From Methanobacterium sp. (lineage in GTDB: Archaea > Methanobacteriota > Methanobacteria > Methanobacteriales > Methanobacteriaceae): a stretch of 6,313 bases of DNA. Both the position numbers and the translations under genes were made by a program. The stretch is taken from NCBI GenBank assembly GCA_003162115.1, contig PMMV01000103.1:1-6313 (forward strand). The letters run 5' to 3'. Below the pieces are notes generated by a model. That model searched no databases. It had not been told where the DNA came from and was given only the letters and a program-made list of their open reading frames with translations. Below are positions 5,511-6,313 of this stretch, piece after piece; the first letter of the stretch is position 1, and each line of letters opens with the position of its first letter.

Positions 5511-5630
5511 TTATTTCATTAAATATTCAGTTATTGCTATCCGGATTAGGTTAGATCTACTAACATTACCCATTGCATTTAATAGATCTTCGAGTTGTTT
5601 TTCTCCCCTTAGTCTATATCCAATTATTAA
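5511..5630 (-). pseudogene. RHH DNA-binding protein, copy 3, no standard start codon
   Basis: The - strand has one uninterrupted frame of 39 codons that encodes nearly a whole ribbon-helix-helix domain. The beta-strand is GYRLRGEKQ (4-12), the first helix LEDLLNAMG (13-21), the turn NVSRS (22-26) and the second helix SRSNLIRIAITEYLMK (24-39), typical of CopG/Arc-like DNA-binding proteins and many antitoxins. A perfect TTTATATA lies upstream on the - strand at 5652-5659. However, the frame opens with TTA, ATA and ATT after a stop codon, and the first ATG is inside the first helix (codon 20). Compared with copy 1, a two-base loss creates TAA right after the second helix and removes the YKDLLE tail. 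It may be a recent pseudogene, or a short protein with an unusual ATA or ATT start near the expected transcription start. Confidence 0.6.
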
Positions 5631-5651
5631 TTAATAATATCACTAATAAAA

Positions 5652-5659
5652 TATATAAA
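5652..5659 (-). promoter_or_regulatory. TATA box upstream of RHH copy 3
   Basis: On the - strand TTTATATA matches the archaeal box A closely and would start transcription near 5630, at the very beginning of the RHH frame. The same AT-rich block could also serve the divergent DUF998 frame. Confidence 0.5.
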
Positions 5660-5689
5660 TTGAAGTGAACAAAGTTAATGGTGATTTAA

Positions 5690-6313
5690 ATAACTAATAA
5701 CAATTATATATCTATTCAAAAACAGAATAAACTACGATTTTTTGCTATTTGTGGTATTATCCCCCTAATATTATTTTTCTCATGGTTGATTATAGCAGCC
5801 ATTTTAGCACCGGGTTATACAGGCTCTATCTATATCAGTCCTATTAGTGTTGGATTTTATGCAATGATACAAAACTTAGTTTTTGTAGTATTAGGTATTC
5901 TAACAATCGGTTTAGCCGTTGGTCTTCGAATTGGTTTACCCTCACCAAAAAATAGATTGTTAAAAATAGGTTTATGGTTCGTGATAATATTCAGTCTTGG
6001 AATATTGTTTGCAGGGTTATTGCCGTTGGCAGGGTTATTTCCTGAAAATTATATCGTACGAGTACCGTATAATCTTTTAAGTGCTATTACATTCGCCGTG
6101 ACATTTGGTACATACATATCAGCCCAATTGTTAATCGGGAAAGGATTAAAAAACGAAAATAGCATAATTTGGAGCAAATACAGTAAATATTCATTTAGAA
6201 GCGGTTTTTTATTTATTATTTTGGTAATTTTACTTATATTAACCATTCTTTTTGACATTTACCCCGGAGGAAGCCAGAGGATTTTTTTCATGGCATCTTG
6301 GGTCTGGATCTTA
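5690..6313 (+). CDS. DUF998 family membrane protein, cut by window end, ATA at start position
   Basis: An open frame of 208 codons runs off the right end. It encodes a multi-pass membrane protein of the DUF998 family. Helices are visible at about residues 17-40 (ending AAILAPGY), 55-80, 88-112, 121-145 and 165-186, with a further one starting at the window edge. DUF998 proteins are integral membrane proteins of unknown function, usually with six helices. No ATG, GTG or TTG occurs in frame before codon 33, inside the first helix. GGTGAT at 5680-5685 is a good Shine-Dalgarno, and the codon four bases beyond it, where a start should be, is ATA (5690-5692); an in-frame TAA directly precedes it. 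Either the start codon was lost by an ATG to ATA change or a rare ATA start is used. The rest of the frame shows no damage. The N-terminal boundary is therefore provisional. Confidence 0.75.
   Translation, partial: MTNNNYISIQKQNKLRFFAICGIIPLILFFSWLIIAAILAPGYTGSIYISPISVGFYAMIQNLVFVVLGILTIGLAVGLRIGLPSPKNRLLKIGLWFVIIFSLGILFAGLLPLAGLFPENYIVRVPYNLLSAITFAVTFGTYISAQLLIGKGLKNENSIIWSKYSKYSFRSGFLFIILVILLILTILFDIYPGGSQRIFFMASWVWIL

Noticed and set aside
4416..5544. The three similar repeats as a CRISPR array or non-coding repeat family
   Set aside because: Copies are about 450-650 bases apart, diverged, and align best as a translated RHH domain, so gene copies explain them better.
6049..6258. 69-codon frame on the - strand
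   Set aside because: It is antisense to the DUF998 frame, which has clear membrane helices and family character.

Overview
The window looks like chromosomal DNA of a methanogenic archaeon of the Methanobacteriales, most likely Methanobacterium or a close relative. The supporting signs are very AT-rich intergenic DNA, TATA-type box A promoters, Shine-Dalgarno sequences of the GGAGG and GGTGAT types, an archaeal-type tRNA-Glu without an encoded CCA end, and protein families common in that group. The genus is inferred, not shown.

Left part (1-2340): a small YHS-domain protein on the + strand converges on a three-gene sulfur-handling operon on the - strand, read in the order TusA-like carrier, DsrE2-like protein, NifS/IscS-like protein. 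Each gene has a clear Shine-Dalgarno and the gaps are 22 and 33 bases. The NifS/IscS-like protein keeps its persulfide cysteine (Cys326) but has Thr206 where the PLP-binding lysine should be and Asp104 where the PLP-stacking histidine should be. It is therefore unlikely to be a normal cysteine desulfurase. The operon may be a sulfur carrier or scaffold system that takes sulfur from another source such as sulfide.

Middle (2341-4254): a metal-dependent cyclase/formamidase-family hydrolase is transcribed divergently from the sulfur operon, across a control region with two related inverted repeats (ATAAC...GTTAT). A tRNA-Glu(CTC) on the - strand and a class I SAM-dependent methyltransferase on the + strand follow.

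Right part (4255-6313): a looser, decaying accessory region. Three diverged copies of a ribbon-helix-helix (RHH) DNA-binding protein gene lie on the - strand at about 4407-4540, 5038-5150 and 5511-5630. The first two have frameshifts. The third has one clean RHH reading frame but no normal start codon and an early stop. Two small membrane-protein genes on the + strand, DUF2798 (complete) and DUF998 (cut by the window end), each start divergently from an RHH copy and share a similar leader. The DUF998 frame has ATA where the start codon is expected. An unrecognised 96-residue ORF sits directly behind RHH copy 3. This part looks like repeated copies of an RHH regulator or antitoxin-like module in various stages of loss.
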